Source: Lineus longissimus (Eukaryota; Nemertea; Pilidiophora; Heteronemertea; Lineidae). From it: a stretch of DNA of 64,000 nt. The notes beneath the pieces were generated by a model. That model saw only the letters and a list, made by a program, of their open reading frames with translations. It was not told the origin of the DNA and did not search any database. Of this stretch, positions 50,301 through 62,343 are shown in pieces. Position numbers and translations under genes: made by a program. How positions within the stretch are numbered: position 1 is the first letter of the stretch; each line of letters starts with the position of its first letter. Location: assembly GCF_910592395.1 (NCBI RefSeq), contig NC_088310.1:4161501-4225500 (forward strand), given 5' to 3'.

Positions 50301-53300
50301 ACAACTTTTCAAGTTATCCAATCTGTTTAGTACCGCCACCAAATTTAGACTTGACTCCAGAAAGTTACATTGAAAACAGCCCGGAGTGCTGGTGCTTGGT
50401 GTTGTTCAGCCTCCAGTGATGGATGTACAGCGACTAGTCGAGTGGCACATGGCGTCACTTGGTTTTTAAAGGGGAGCATTTTTCAAAAAGGAGGATGGGC
50501 CATATTCAAAGGAATCCAGCCCATTCTTATCTCCAAGGATTTTTAGATCTTGGTCATGAGTTTAGTCCTGGGAGATATAGGGCTCAAAAGGTTCAGTCTG
50601 ACATCAGATCCTGTTGGTCAGATGCGAGGATGCCCTTTCTATTTAAGTCTTTTGCTCCTGCTCCTGCTGGAATCGGGATTGATACTGCAAAATATTCTAG
50701 AAAATTGTTATCATTAAATTTGGCACAGCCCTGCATGACCCTGAGTTGGGAAGACCACATGAGATGGCAGCTCTGTCTACTGTCCAGAAACCCCAAATCC
50801 TTTGGTTCTGATATCACCGGCTGTTTTTCAACTGAAATTGTTAAAGTCATAACAGTTTGTCCTAAACTTAAAATTTCCAATCCAATTTGAGTATTTGTCA
50901 CCAAGATGTTCTAAAATAGAGAGGGGCTGATCATTTTGTAACACCCCTTTCCCTAGAGCATTGGTTCCACCCAGGTTAATAGTGCTCCCCTTCCAAGGTT
51001 TTTCATGCAAAGTCTCAATTTATTCAAGGGTTTAAACACGCCAGGATTTGCAGGTCCTAAACTGAATGAGATTAAATTTAAATGGCACTGGTCTTAATCC
51101 ATCAGTTAGAGCATTTGGTATAATCTTGGTATAATAGGACTTTAATGTGAAATAAGTTTTACATTTTGTTAGAAAGGAAAAGGACACTAAAAAACATGCT
51201 GAATGTGTCAATTTTTGGGATGTGACAAATGGGTCACATGGGTTGAACTACCGCCTTGCTTGTTGGTAAAGTTTTTGTAGATGATACTTGCTTGCCCTTT
51301 GCAGCCCTTTGATAAGGAATCGTACAGACCTAAGGGCTGTAGCCTATCCAATAGATTCTAATCACTTCAATCAAGCCATACATAAACAAAATGAAATTTC
51401 TAAGGTGAAGCCTAAGGCATGAGCTGAGTGTGGTTTGGCCAGTGACAAAGGTAAACAAATTGGTGATGTGGTTATCATGACATGTCCTGACCTGACCAAA
51501 TTAAAACAAGCAGTAACTTTTCTAACCGCAACGAAAAGAGTCGCCCCTGGTCCAGTAGCAAAATATCAAATCTCAGTGTCAGTCATGTCCAGCCAGACAG
51601 ACTGTACCACGTGGATGTAAAAATAGATGAGGAATGCTAAATAATTGGTCCCCTTTGGCAGAAGACCTCTCATGAAAAAGGTCACCATCTATTTTCATCT
51701 TGCCCAGTGTTGTCTATTGAGGGGTGAGCGTCAGTGGTTCTTGGGAGGGCTGGGTTGCCCCATTCTGTTGTGATTGGCTGCCATTCATCCATGTTTCTAT
51801 GGTTGTCAGGTGTCCTGACTCACAGGGCTTGTTATTTTGTAAGTGAGAGTGGAGACAACAAAAATTGGTTCCTGATTGGCCCACTATTAAAGGCAATTCA
51901 GAAATCAGTTTTTTTTTCTTTTTCTTTTTCTACCTTAATCGTGCTCTCTGCACTTCGAGATATTATTCTCCAGGGAGTATTCCTCCTACAAGGTGGGAGC
52001 CTGATTTTGCTTGCCACAACGGTTAAGCCCCCCCCCCCCCAAATGGCCAATGGGCTGAAAATCCTGTTCGGTGTCGCGCAGATCAGTTAAAAGCAATTTT
52101 CAAAGAAATCTGACCAGTTTTTACTTCAGAGCCCAAAACATTGGCGACAAAGAATAAATGAATAGCCTATGATATGATGTACATATTGTTCCACATATAT
52201 TTCTCCGCAGTTGTCTCCTGTCTTAGATGGGGTAATTTGTTCACACTTAAAATTATCACCTGTGTTACGTCGTAACAATAGTCTGTGTCATTACTCATAC
52301 TCATATGACTTGATATATATTGGCACCATAACATATTCCATTCTAGTCAAGTCTTCGCCTTTAATGGGCTGGGTCCTTACCCATTTTGAGTGAAAAAGGA
52401 TAAGATTTTTTTGAGAATTATCCATCTGGATTCCATCGATATGCCTTTGAGAAAAGGTAGGTTGTGATCTTCTTCAAATATTCTCATATTTGGTGTTGAA
52501 TTGGGCGTATTTGTGCATCAGATAATGTTGAAGGTTGGCGACAAGGCTGGGCAGTATTAAAGTGTTTCTAAAATAAGGCCGATTACGATCTTCCTTGGGT
52601 CCAAACAGAAGTCATTTTAGATATTACTGCCAATAGTCTAGTGAAGCCTCAAATAATAACTTGTCATTTAGGCCAGATGTAGTCGATTTCATTCATCACC
52701 GTATCAATCTGGTTCAGTTTGTTGCCATAGGTTATGATACGTATGATACGACTGCACAATGAGCATGTGAACATCTTCATTATACATTTGAATAGGTCAC
52801 TATGAAGACAAATAATGCATGAATGGCCTGAACCTTTAAACCCCTTCATGCTGGTGTTGGTAGTTTGCTCAATTTTGGGTAGGTGTCACTGTTCTTCCTT
52901 TTAAAGGATTGGAAGATAATTTTTCATTCCGATTTGTCTGTCCAGGTGGCACTAGGTGCTAAATCATTGTCTTGGGGGGAATAAATTTGAATCGAATCAA
53001 ATTGATATCAGGAGCGAGTGGGTCTGTGTTCTTCGTGCATTCCACAAATACCTGTCAACAATAGACAAGGGCCTATGCTCATGTTTTTAAAAGCTGTGGG
53101 TTCAGGGACTGATTTATCTGTTTATGTGAAAATTTGAATGATGACATTGCCCTACATGTATCTTTTGACAATGACCTTGTATTCTGAATAAGGGTTCTTG
53201 GCATGTGTGGATGGGCAGTGACCATGAAAGAGTCTACCAGTCATGAAGAATTACCTAGCCACTGGATGGGCCATGACCATAAACAAGTCTGCAGAGATTT

Positions 53301-56300
53301 AAAGGAGGAGTAGGAGAACTGGCATGAACTCGAACTACTACTCCTTTAAGAAAAGTTAGGAGAAAATCACAGCAATGTCATCTGTGTTTACTCAAACAGA
53401 GATATCTTGAAATATTTCCTATCATGATGGAAAGTGATGAGCCAGCAAGAGGCGTGGGCTAATTCTGTGTTGCCTACAAATTTAATGCGGTCATTGTATT
53501 AGACTACTTTGCACCCCCTCACATTCATTAGATTAATTCATCGGAGCGCAGCAGTAGTTGGTTTGACCCTGAGGTATTCAGGTCAAGCAGAAGAAGAATT
53601 TTAATTCAGAGTGACTGTTTCAACACTCCTTTCAATAATGATCATGATCATTCCGACATGTGGGCGTTGTTGTTGTGGTGTAACTCAAAGATGTCACCCC
53701 CACCATCTAATTAGTTTTTCCCAAACACTTGGGCATTTTGCAATAACACTCTTCAGGAATTGAAGAAACAAATAAGATGGCAACTGATGTGACTTCGAAT
53801 CCAAGGCCAACACTGTTGGCAATATAGTCCCTTTAACAGTCAGGTGCAACTGAAACAGGTTGTTGCGCTTAAGTTATGGTGGATGATGTAATTCCTAATC
53901 CAAACCAACATCATTAGCATAAACTCAAGCTGTTGCTTTTACCTTGCTTTTGTTCAGTCCTATCAAAATCTGTCTGGGCTGTATGATTGCACCCTTGAGC
54001 AATCTTGATCATTTGGACATGAGTTTCTCATCTTTTCTATAGCGGGTGGCTTTAACAGACTCATGATTGTTATTCTGTCTGCCTATCAACAGCGACAGAT
54101 CACATCACTTGCGATCATGGGCAAGTGACTTGGTGCCTTTGCCAGGGCAGGCAATGACCCCATCAAAGTAGTTCTGTTATAGACTCCACCTCCCTGGTTT
54201 TTGGTGATAGCAGCTCCTGGAACTGTTCTTTGCATAGAAGAGGAATTGGCACAAACTGTTGAAAATAACAATTTTTCAGCAGAAAAAAAGCTATTTGCAT
54301 TGAGCATGATACAACCTTTATCGAAATCAGGAAAAGTTAAAATTGCAAATAGGTACCACAGTGCCTTTGATCTTATGATCTGGCTTGAAACTATACATGT
54401 ATATGTAGGCTGACCTGGACATTTTAAAAGCCACTTCAGTGCAAATTTATTCTGATATGACGCTCGAGGATGTCATTGAAATCTGGCACCTAATCAACTA
54501 TTTCCGCCAGCAAAGCCTTTGTGGGCTAGGCCTGGGGATTGTGAATGGGTGGCCCATTGATAAATATTGTATCATTCCATTGTCGTCAACGAGTACAAAC
54601 TACTACATTTCCTTGTGAAGCCATTCAAATGTACAATACCGTCATGTCGTGAGTTCATGACTTCGGAACTGAGGAGTGTTCAAAATATCTGGCTGACCGA
54701 CAAGACCTCGATACCTATCTTTATCTCTTTTAGTACTGGGTTGATTAGTATTTGATAAGGAATGCTATGACATCACTGTCTGGCCACTATGAAAAATGGG
54801 TGATTATGCAAACTTTATATGAAATCCTGAGAGGTGAAAAAGATCATAATGCATTTGATTTTATGCTGGTTATTTTCTTGTATGGTGTTTCTCTCTCCAT
54901 GTGTGTGTCTCATTAAAAGATTCCTTTGAAAAAGTTGTCCCACTCTTCGAGATTTGAGCAGATATCCGACCATCTCTTTTCATGTTACTGTTCTCCCCCT
55001 GGATGATTTTCTAAGTATATACCTTACAAAAAGGACCTTTCATAATTATCATGTTACAAAAGGTAGACATAATGACCCATTTTTATGGCTGTCGCGCTTG
55101 CTTAACTCTAATACATGACTGTGTATCAAGTCTGCTTTCATTGACGAGCCCCAGCCTAAAAAGGTGGAAAAACAAGACCAAATCACTGGTGCATTTGGTG
55201 AATAATCTGGAATGACATATGATACTCTTGAAAAGCCCCTTGGACCCCCTGGATCCTTTCCAATATTAAAGTTACATGCCAATTGAATTGAATTGGTGTA
55301 CTGCCATGATTGTTCAGGGACAACTCTATGCCACAAAAAAGTGGGTATGTTTTAGGAACTGACTTGATGGTCCATATACCCATGGAGCGGGCAAAGTTGA
55401 AATGTTATGGCCTTGGGCAAATCTCTTGCTGATGTAAGATCAAGAAAGTTATAACTTGCTCAGATTTAAATGAGGCAGTTATATGGACTGTATATATCAT
55501 CGAAAATTTGGAGTCTGCTGAATAATCATCTTATTTTCAAAATCACTGCTCGATGAATATTCTATCTTACTGAGACTGTTGCATGATTGTCTTTCAATAT
55601 TGTGAGTTTCTGATAGCTGGAGTAATAAATAGCCTATCAGCGTTTAAATATGTTAGAAAAGGACACACCGTTATTTTATCATCAACATTATATTATGACG
55701 CTGTGCATGTATGACCACCTGCTACCTGAGTACAGATGACCAGGGTTAGTTTGGCAGTGATTGTATTGATATTAATGAGCAAGAACAAAAGCCAAGCTGT
55801 GACCTGAATTAGGCCTGTTTTGAAAGAAAGATAAGCCTTGGATTTGTGAACAATATTGATTGTTGGAATATTTGTTTGTGAATTTCCTGATCTTAGCCAA
55901 AAGGATCTGACACCTTTAAGTAAAATACAAGAAATAATACGCATATTGCTTTGTGTATTGTGATAAAACAATACACTTGCTAATGCGTATTGTCATAGCA
56001 ATATATTAGAATAGTTAGTTCATAGGTGATTATTGGCAGATTGTGTAGTTCTGTAGGCCTTGGTTTCTATGCATGGGTCAGGGTATCTCAATAATCTACC
56101 TGAGCAGCCCCTCTGTCCTAAACTTAGAGTAACCAGACGAGTAAACCAGCATACCACCATTTATTCTGTCTGTAGACTGTTATCACAATCCCCGCATAAT
56201 GACTTACATACACCCTGTCATTACATAATCGCCATTGCCTGCTGGGCAAGGTGAGGCATTTGTACTTCTCTACACGAGCTATTCAGGTGCTACCTTAAAG

Positions 56301-59300
56301 CCGGCAGAAAAATGCTGCGGGCTGGCGGCCTAGGTAAGTCAGATCATGCACAAAATATTTGGCCCTTCTTCAGAAACATATCAGATATCTTGGTGCCTTC
56401 TCAAAAGGAGTTACAACTACCACAAGGCTGTTGTTTCAGGCTTTATATTGGGTGGTTTGTAATCTGTGTGCTTCAACTGGCTTCCACACCGAGGCTCCAC
56501 CATGCTGACCATAGACTGAACCCTGCAGATTTTCACTAATGAGCCAAAAGTGACTTAGTACTGGGGGCAGTTACTTTTCATTGTAATTCCCTAGTACTAT
56601 GATATACCAATTTTTTGCTGTGCGTTTTCTATATCCTGTAACGATAAAGTTCAGTGGAGATACTAGAACATTTACATTTTCGAGAAAAGTGTCAAGGAGG
56701 TTTTTCGCAACTTTCCGACTCCTCCTAGATCATCTTCTGGTTTTGTAAGAGTTAGGCAATACTAGTATGGATAAATTGAACATTGGCATGGACGAAGGTA
56801 AGTCAGGGTAAATTTCTCATACAGAGTAACGGACTGATTTTAGACACTAGGGTCAGTAGCGCCGTGGTGGACTGGATTTCTTCGAAGGTGTCCTTTGCTG
56901 CTGTTGCCTTCAGTTTGCTTCATTCTGGTTAGGCCACACTACTCATAAAAACCAGGCCAATATTCTGTGTTCAAATCTGAATCCATGTTGAAATCCCGGT
57001 GGTGGTTGTAGGATTCGGGGGGGGGTCAGTCATTTCGTCTCTCCTTACACCACCGCTGAGCACTCCCAATTCTATGTGAGATGCTGCCAATTGTCCACTT
57101 AAAAGAGGCAGCAACAACGAAAAAGCCAATTAGAATGGTCAGATTGGTTCAATTTGCCCAGAACCTGCTACATAATAAAGCCACGGCTCACAATGACGTT
57201 TTGAATACATTTAACATTTTCTTTTGAATTATTCAAAAATATCATGTTCATTTCACCAAATTATACAAAAATTAACGCTTCTTGGCTGACTTGCACGTTG
57301 GCTGACTTATTAACCTTGAACAACCTGGACTATATAATTCATGACCTTGTTGTTGATTGGTGTACTATTCTTAGAGAACCACTCACCTTGGATTATGTAA
57401 CTCATTTCCAGGTAAATCAGTATTGATGTGAGAAAATCGATGGGAGCACATGAACTGTGTAACAACATTGTTTTTGAAAATTGTGAATAAGTTTTTTGGT
57501 CGAGAAAAAGCAAAAAATGATTCGGTAGAATGAGAAGGCACCAGGATATTCAGGTCTGTCATCACAGGCCTGTTGGATTGTGGACTTAAATTTTCTCAGG
57601 AAAAGAACATTTTTGGATCAAAACTCCTGTTACAGTGTCAGGAAGATGAAAAAGTGATAGGCTAACATTATCTTTTTTTACTTGTGTTATGAAGTGAACC
57701 AATAATGACCAGCCTGTACAAACATTATAGACCGAGGTCTTTGAGGGGACAAAAAAGTGTCCTATGACTATGTACCAGGCCAAGAACAAAGTCATGCATA
57801 CCCGCATCTCTTCGGTCATTTGCCTGTTTTAATGGTTTTCAGATACGGGGTTTTTCTGGTGATGATGAGTAATAATCATTAGTAAGCTATTGCCATAATA
57901 CACTACAGTTGCGGTTCCACTACAGGAAAGTGCGGACTACATCCGAATTAGTTGTGATTCCATTACAGCTAGTCCGGACTAAACAAGTCCGGCTCTCACT
58001 AAGAGCGGTCTTATTAAGTGCGGATAGGACAAGCGGATTTAAGCCGAACTTAGAATAGACCCGGATCTAAAGCAGAAATTACCTGTAATGGAACCGCATT
58101 AGTCCGGATTAAGATCAAGTTACTAAGTACGGCTACAGGTGGCGTGTCAATGTGAACGTATTGCGCATGAGCGGAAGTGTTGGTTCTGTCAAAACAACAC
58201 CTAACACGCATAGAGTGGCGCCGCCTGTAGCCGTACCTGTTAACTTACCAATCCTGTAGTCGAACTGCACCACATTCGTTAGTCAGGACTAAGCTAAGTT
58301 CGGACCTGATGCGGATGCGATAGAAACGGATCTAAACCCTGTAGTGGAACCAAGACTTATTTATTATAATATATCCAGCATGGCAATAACCAAATGTCAA
58401 GAGCCTGATACACCAACAAAGTGATAGCTTCCTGGCAGGTGTAGGTCTGGACTGGTAGGCCCTATATTCACCTGTAATAACTTTGAAGGGCTTGTGTACC
58501 TTTCAAGTGTCTTGAACTGCTTTATTGATAGTTTTGGCAATCATCAGTGATAGCATAGGTCAGGGAGATACTTGAAATAACCAGGAGATGGTTCTATCCA
58601 TCAAAACAATGTTGCTGAAACTGTATTCAATATGACCTCTTGGCCTTCAGGAGCAAAACAAGTGTTGCTGAAGCTGCACTCAAGCTGACCTCTTGGTCTC
58701 CATGAATAAAGCAAGTGTTGCTGAAGCTGCACTCAAGCTGACCTCTTGGTCTCCATGAATAAAGCAAGTGTTGCTGAAGCTGCACTCAAGCTGACCTCTT
58801 GGTCTCCATGAATAAAACAAGTGTTGCTGAAGCTGCACTCATTTGAACTTTTGGTCTCCATGAACAAAACAAGTGTTGCTGAAGCTGCAGTCAGTTTGAA
58901 CTCTTTGTCTAACTTAAAATGATTAGAATTGGAAATAATGTTAATAAATATTAGATATTCAACTAACTTCTGGTGATAATTGTGTCTTTGCAGGAGTCAA
59001 ACTAGAAGCCAATGTAGGCTTAGAGAACAACGCCTACTCAGAGGACACAAGTGCAAAAATTGGCATTAGAGGAGAAGTAGAAAATGGTAAGAGAACCTTT
59101 TAGAGATCTTTTGGTGATTGTCATCATCACCACATGCTTTGACTTCAGTTGTCTACATGGTAGGCTGCTGTCCAAGGAGGAGGGTGAGTGGTGTGGCATC
59201 CGAGATTGTGCTGGACTGACACAAAGATAGTTTGCTGCAGGGGGCGTATCTGTTAGACGTTGGCATCCAGGACCCAAACATTTTGGGATGTCTCTCACAA

Positions 59301-62300
59301 TCCATAGGAAGTCTGTTTCAGATTTCATAAAAGTGAGTACTCAATACTTCAAAGTGAAAGAGAACTTGTGTTGTTCTTTCTTGTTGACAAACCCTCGAAA
59401 TTGTACATTATGAGAAATCAACTATAACTATCTTCATTCTTTTCTTCTGACAGGCACAGCAGCACAAATTGGAAGCAGAGGGACAGTCTCGGGGGTAAGT
59501 GGTCAAAGCAGTGATAAGGAAGTACGAAAGTTCAACAGCCTCCTTTATTTACTACTTCTTGCTTCACCAAGCCCAAAAGTGCTTTTATGTGGTATTGACC
59601 AGCAATCAAAGTAGTTTTGAGCAGACTTCCACAAAGTTCTTCTCATTTCATGAGTAGGCCAGTAGAATGTGAACCTTCCTAATTGATATTACGTAGGGTT
59701 GCTCTTCCAAGCACATTGCATCAGAGAACGGACAATAGTACTTGTTTTAGTATTTGCAAACCTGACGGAGCTTTATTGGTTTTGAAGTAGTTGTTAATGG
59801 GGAAGGGTCTATTGTTCCCTTTGGTAAATGGCCCTTAATGACTGGGCAATTGTCCTTGGACATGTCAAATGGGGGATATCCCAAACATTTGAAACTTCTA
59901 TTGCATATCCTCAATGTTCAGAATGTGAGAATCCCTCATTGGCGGTGCCATTTTCTTAGAGGGCCTGGTGAAGTTCAGAATTCAATACATGTAATTAAAA
60001 AACGTGATAGCTCTTTAAAAAACCCTTCAAAAACCCATTCCAAAACCTTCTGAGACGAGATCAGTAATTTGCCAACAAACAGCAGATCTGGGTTAAGAGG
60101 GAGGGGCAGATGTCAGTGCAATAACAATAAATTATCCTTGTGTAAAGCAGTTTCATGTAGCATACATTCGCAAGGCAGTTCGTGTTCGCTGGACACTTTT
60201 TACTATTACTTGAGACCCCTTGGTTTGTCAAGTAAGGGATCAACACTTACTGTCACATACTGCCACCTAGTGTCAAGATATTGCCACGCCCAATCACATC
60301 CTACTATCCGTGCTTTTCTTCCAAATAAATATCTGGCACTTTGGGGACAAACTCTACTTGTTTGGTTTCCTAAGCAATTACTCGTACTTCCTGTATTATG
60401 TCAAAGCGATCGACTGAACAGTAATAAAAGGCCAGGCAATTCTGTAGCTCACCATGGGCCTAGCGGCCCTTGTACACCAATTGCCTAATTGAGACACTCT
60501 CTATAATCCGTTGTCCAGTTCTCGTCTCCATTGGTCACGAGTTATGTGCATGCATGCAAGGAATCTCTGAGAAGGGTTGGGGTCAGGACATGAGACGAAC
60601 TACCAACCCTTCCTGCTCCTGCATGTGCAAAGGGCCAGCAAAAGTCACAGTGGTCAGACGGCCTGTGAAAAAAGGGTACTGCCAAATGTCCGAATGTCTG
60701 TGCAGCCAGTCTCGACCAAACATATTTTTGATGTCAGTGAGTCATCCAACTTCTCAAGGGTAAAAAAGACTAGTTTAGATTTCCTTTGAAAAAGTTCAAA
60801 TGGCCCTTGAAATAGATTTATGTTTGATACTCCAAAGATTATCAAACTGAACCTGACCTAATGTACATAAAAAATTTCAAAAAGTCAATTTATCATGACC
60901 GCAGACAAGGATATACTTGTTGGTGTTGATATCGGGATACCAACATGACTGGACTGTTGGTGTGTGTCCTTTGATTGAGACTAAAGTGGGGGTTCCTTGT
61001 ACCCAATGTGCCCTCCTCTGTCAACCCTGCAACAGTTATGCAACTAACAGAGGGTGCTCCTTGGATGCATCAGGAAATGTACAAACATTCCACTTTTGAA
61101 TGTATCGCTAGCGCGCCATCTGCACAGGAACTTGAACTATGCACTACACATGAGCTCTGGTCTGTGGCAGCAACTCAAACTACTCGTCCTTTAAATATTA
61201 AACTTTTGGTGTTATAAAAAATTTCGAGTGGAGTGCGCAGGCACTAAATGGGGTATCTGAGCATGTCTATGGCCTTTTATTGTATCACTTATCAGTGAAG
61301 TCTTGGCCATATCAGTATACTGGAGATTTTCATCTGTGAGAATTTTGTCATTGCTTGACTTGAAACTGGGAGACAAGTACTCTTTTTCAAAAAAGGTTTG
61401 TTGGTGCAATGCTTGTTTTCCACAACTTTCTAAAATTGAGTAACTTATCGCAGTATTTCTCATGGATTTTACTTGCTCAATTGGGAAAATTTTCGCTGCC
61501 AGCACCTTTATGTCCTCCAACTGGATGATCTGGTTCCCACAGAATATCACTTATTTATCAATTTCTTTATCAATTTATCAATTTTTTTGCATTTTGCAGA
61601 CTGATCTACTTCAGGGTGCAGGCTCAGCAAACCTTGGAGTCGGGGGCTCAGCTAGTGACTCTTTCGGACTATTGGTAAGTGATCTGTTGATGGTCTCCTT
61701 ACGTGCATCTCTGATGCTGATTTAGATCTAGCCAACTCGATTGGTGACGTTGTAAGTTTGTCTGTCCAACAGACATGGGCAAGTATGACTTTATCTTGAT
61801 TGCATCAATATAAGAGTTGTATGTTGTTAAGAAAAACTGGTGGGAGGTCAACTTATTGACCAGTTCAAAATAGATTTAGTTCCTTTGAGATTACTTTGAA
61901 TGAGAAAAAAATTATTTTCTGTCTGCAAGCCGGATTGGTTTTTGTAGTGCCTGCTGGCTTTACCGGTGTGTGGGCAGATGGCCTAATGGCGCGTATATGT
62001 GATTATGCAATCGAAGGTAGCCATTCTAAAGAATTTACGTAGGTTGAACTTCAAGTGAATGGTTCAAGGACATTTGCACCAAACAGTTTAATCTATTTCC
62101 ATTATTATACCCTCTTATCATGCGAGCTATTCATGGGAAGTTAAATGAAGTATATGTTTTTTGACCTTTTGAGTAAAGTCAGATTTCAAAAATTTGAACC
62201 AGTCCAAAAAATGACCATAACCATGCATAAATCATATGTTAAGAGTGCTAGATTCATTCATGGGTTCAAATATCTTCTTCATTGCTTTCTTCTTTCAGCA

Positions 62301-62343
62301 TTTGTTTCAAAGATTAATTGAGGCACAAACTAATGGAAACTAG
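47334..62343 (+). CDS. unrecognised Gly/Ala-rich protein, partial
   Basis: Four exons with good splice sites join in phase: 47334-47392 (ICCKPKKRAVNGLTQAEVN), 58994-59086 (VKLEANVGLENNAYSEDTSA, then KIGIRGEVEN), 59454-59494 (TAAQIGSRGTVSG) and 61600-61674 (TDLLQGAGSANLGVGGSASD, then SFGLL). Only one frame of the first exon is open throughout. A fifth, weaker exon at 62299-62343 adds HLFQRLIEAQTNGN and a stop. The 5' end is missing, with a weak candidate at 45210. A quasi-repeat is visible: SAKIGIRG, AAQIGSRG, SANLGVGG, suggesting glycine-rich beta-type repeats. I do not recognise the family and assign no function. The intron after the first exon is 11.6 kb. Confidence 0.5.
47393..57907. other. 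large intron of the unrecognised gene
   Basis: Non-coding DNA with a foldback element (48555-48710), a G run (about 47590-47605), a C run (about 52029-52039) and a small near-palindrome at 53299-53350. The ORFs of up to 143 codons (for example 50459-50890) carry no recognised motif and lie in low-information DNA. I cannot exclude missed short exons. Confidence 0.4.
48555..48710. mobile_element. imperfect inverted-repeat element
   Basis: Left arm GCATCCC, GATTTTCA and TCAAAAAAGTA is answered in reverse by TACTTTTTTGA, TGAAAATC and GGGATGC across about 155 bp. It has the plan of a small foldback MITE. It lies in the 11.6-kb intron. Confidence 0.5.
57908..58356. mobile_element. 449-bp foldback MITE, copy 2
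   Basis: Same length and ends as 30083-30531. I count only a few substitutions (for example one of the AGTCCGGACT palindromes reads AGTCAGGACT). Flanking bases do not show a clear target duplication. Confidence 0.9.
58606..58915. repeat. 53-bp tandem repeat, about 5-6 copies
   Basis: Unit close to GCAAGTGTTGCTGAAGCTGC, ACTCAAGCTGACCTCTTGGT, CTCCATGAATAAA. The middle copies are identical; the edge copies are diverged. It ends 79 bp upstream of the coding exon at 58994. Confidence 0.9.
59495..61599. other. intron of the unrecognised gene
   Basis: No repeat family or coding signal was recognised. A 139-codon ORF at 60069-60488 has no recognisable motif and is probably chance. Confidence 0.4.

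Noticed and set aside
50459-50890. 143-codon ORF and overlapping minus ORF
   Set aside because: Both strands are open over the same region with no motif; it lies inside the large intron.
60069-60488. 139-codon ORF
   Set aside because: Compositionally random translation inside an intron; no domain recognised.
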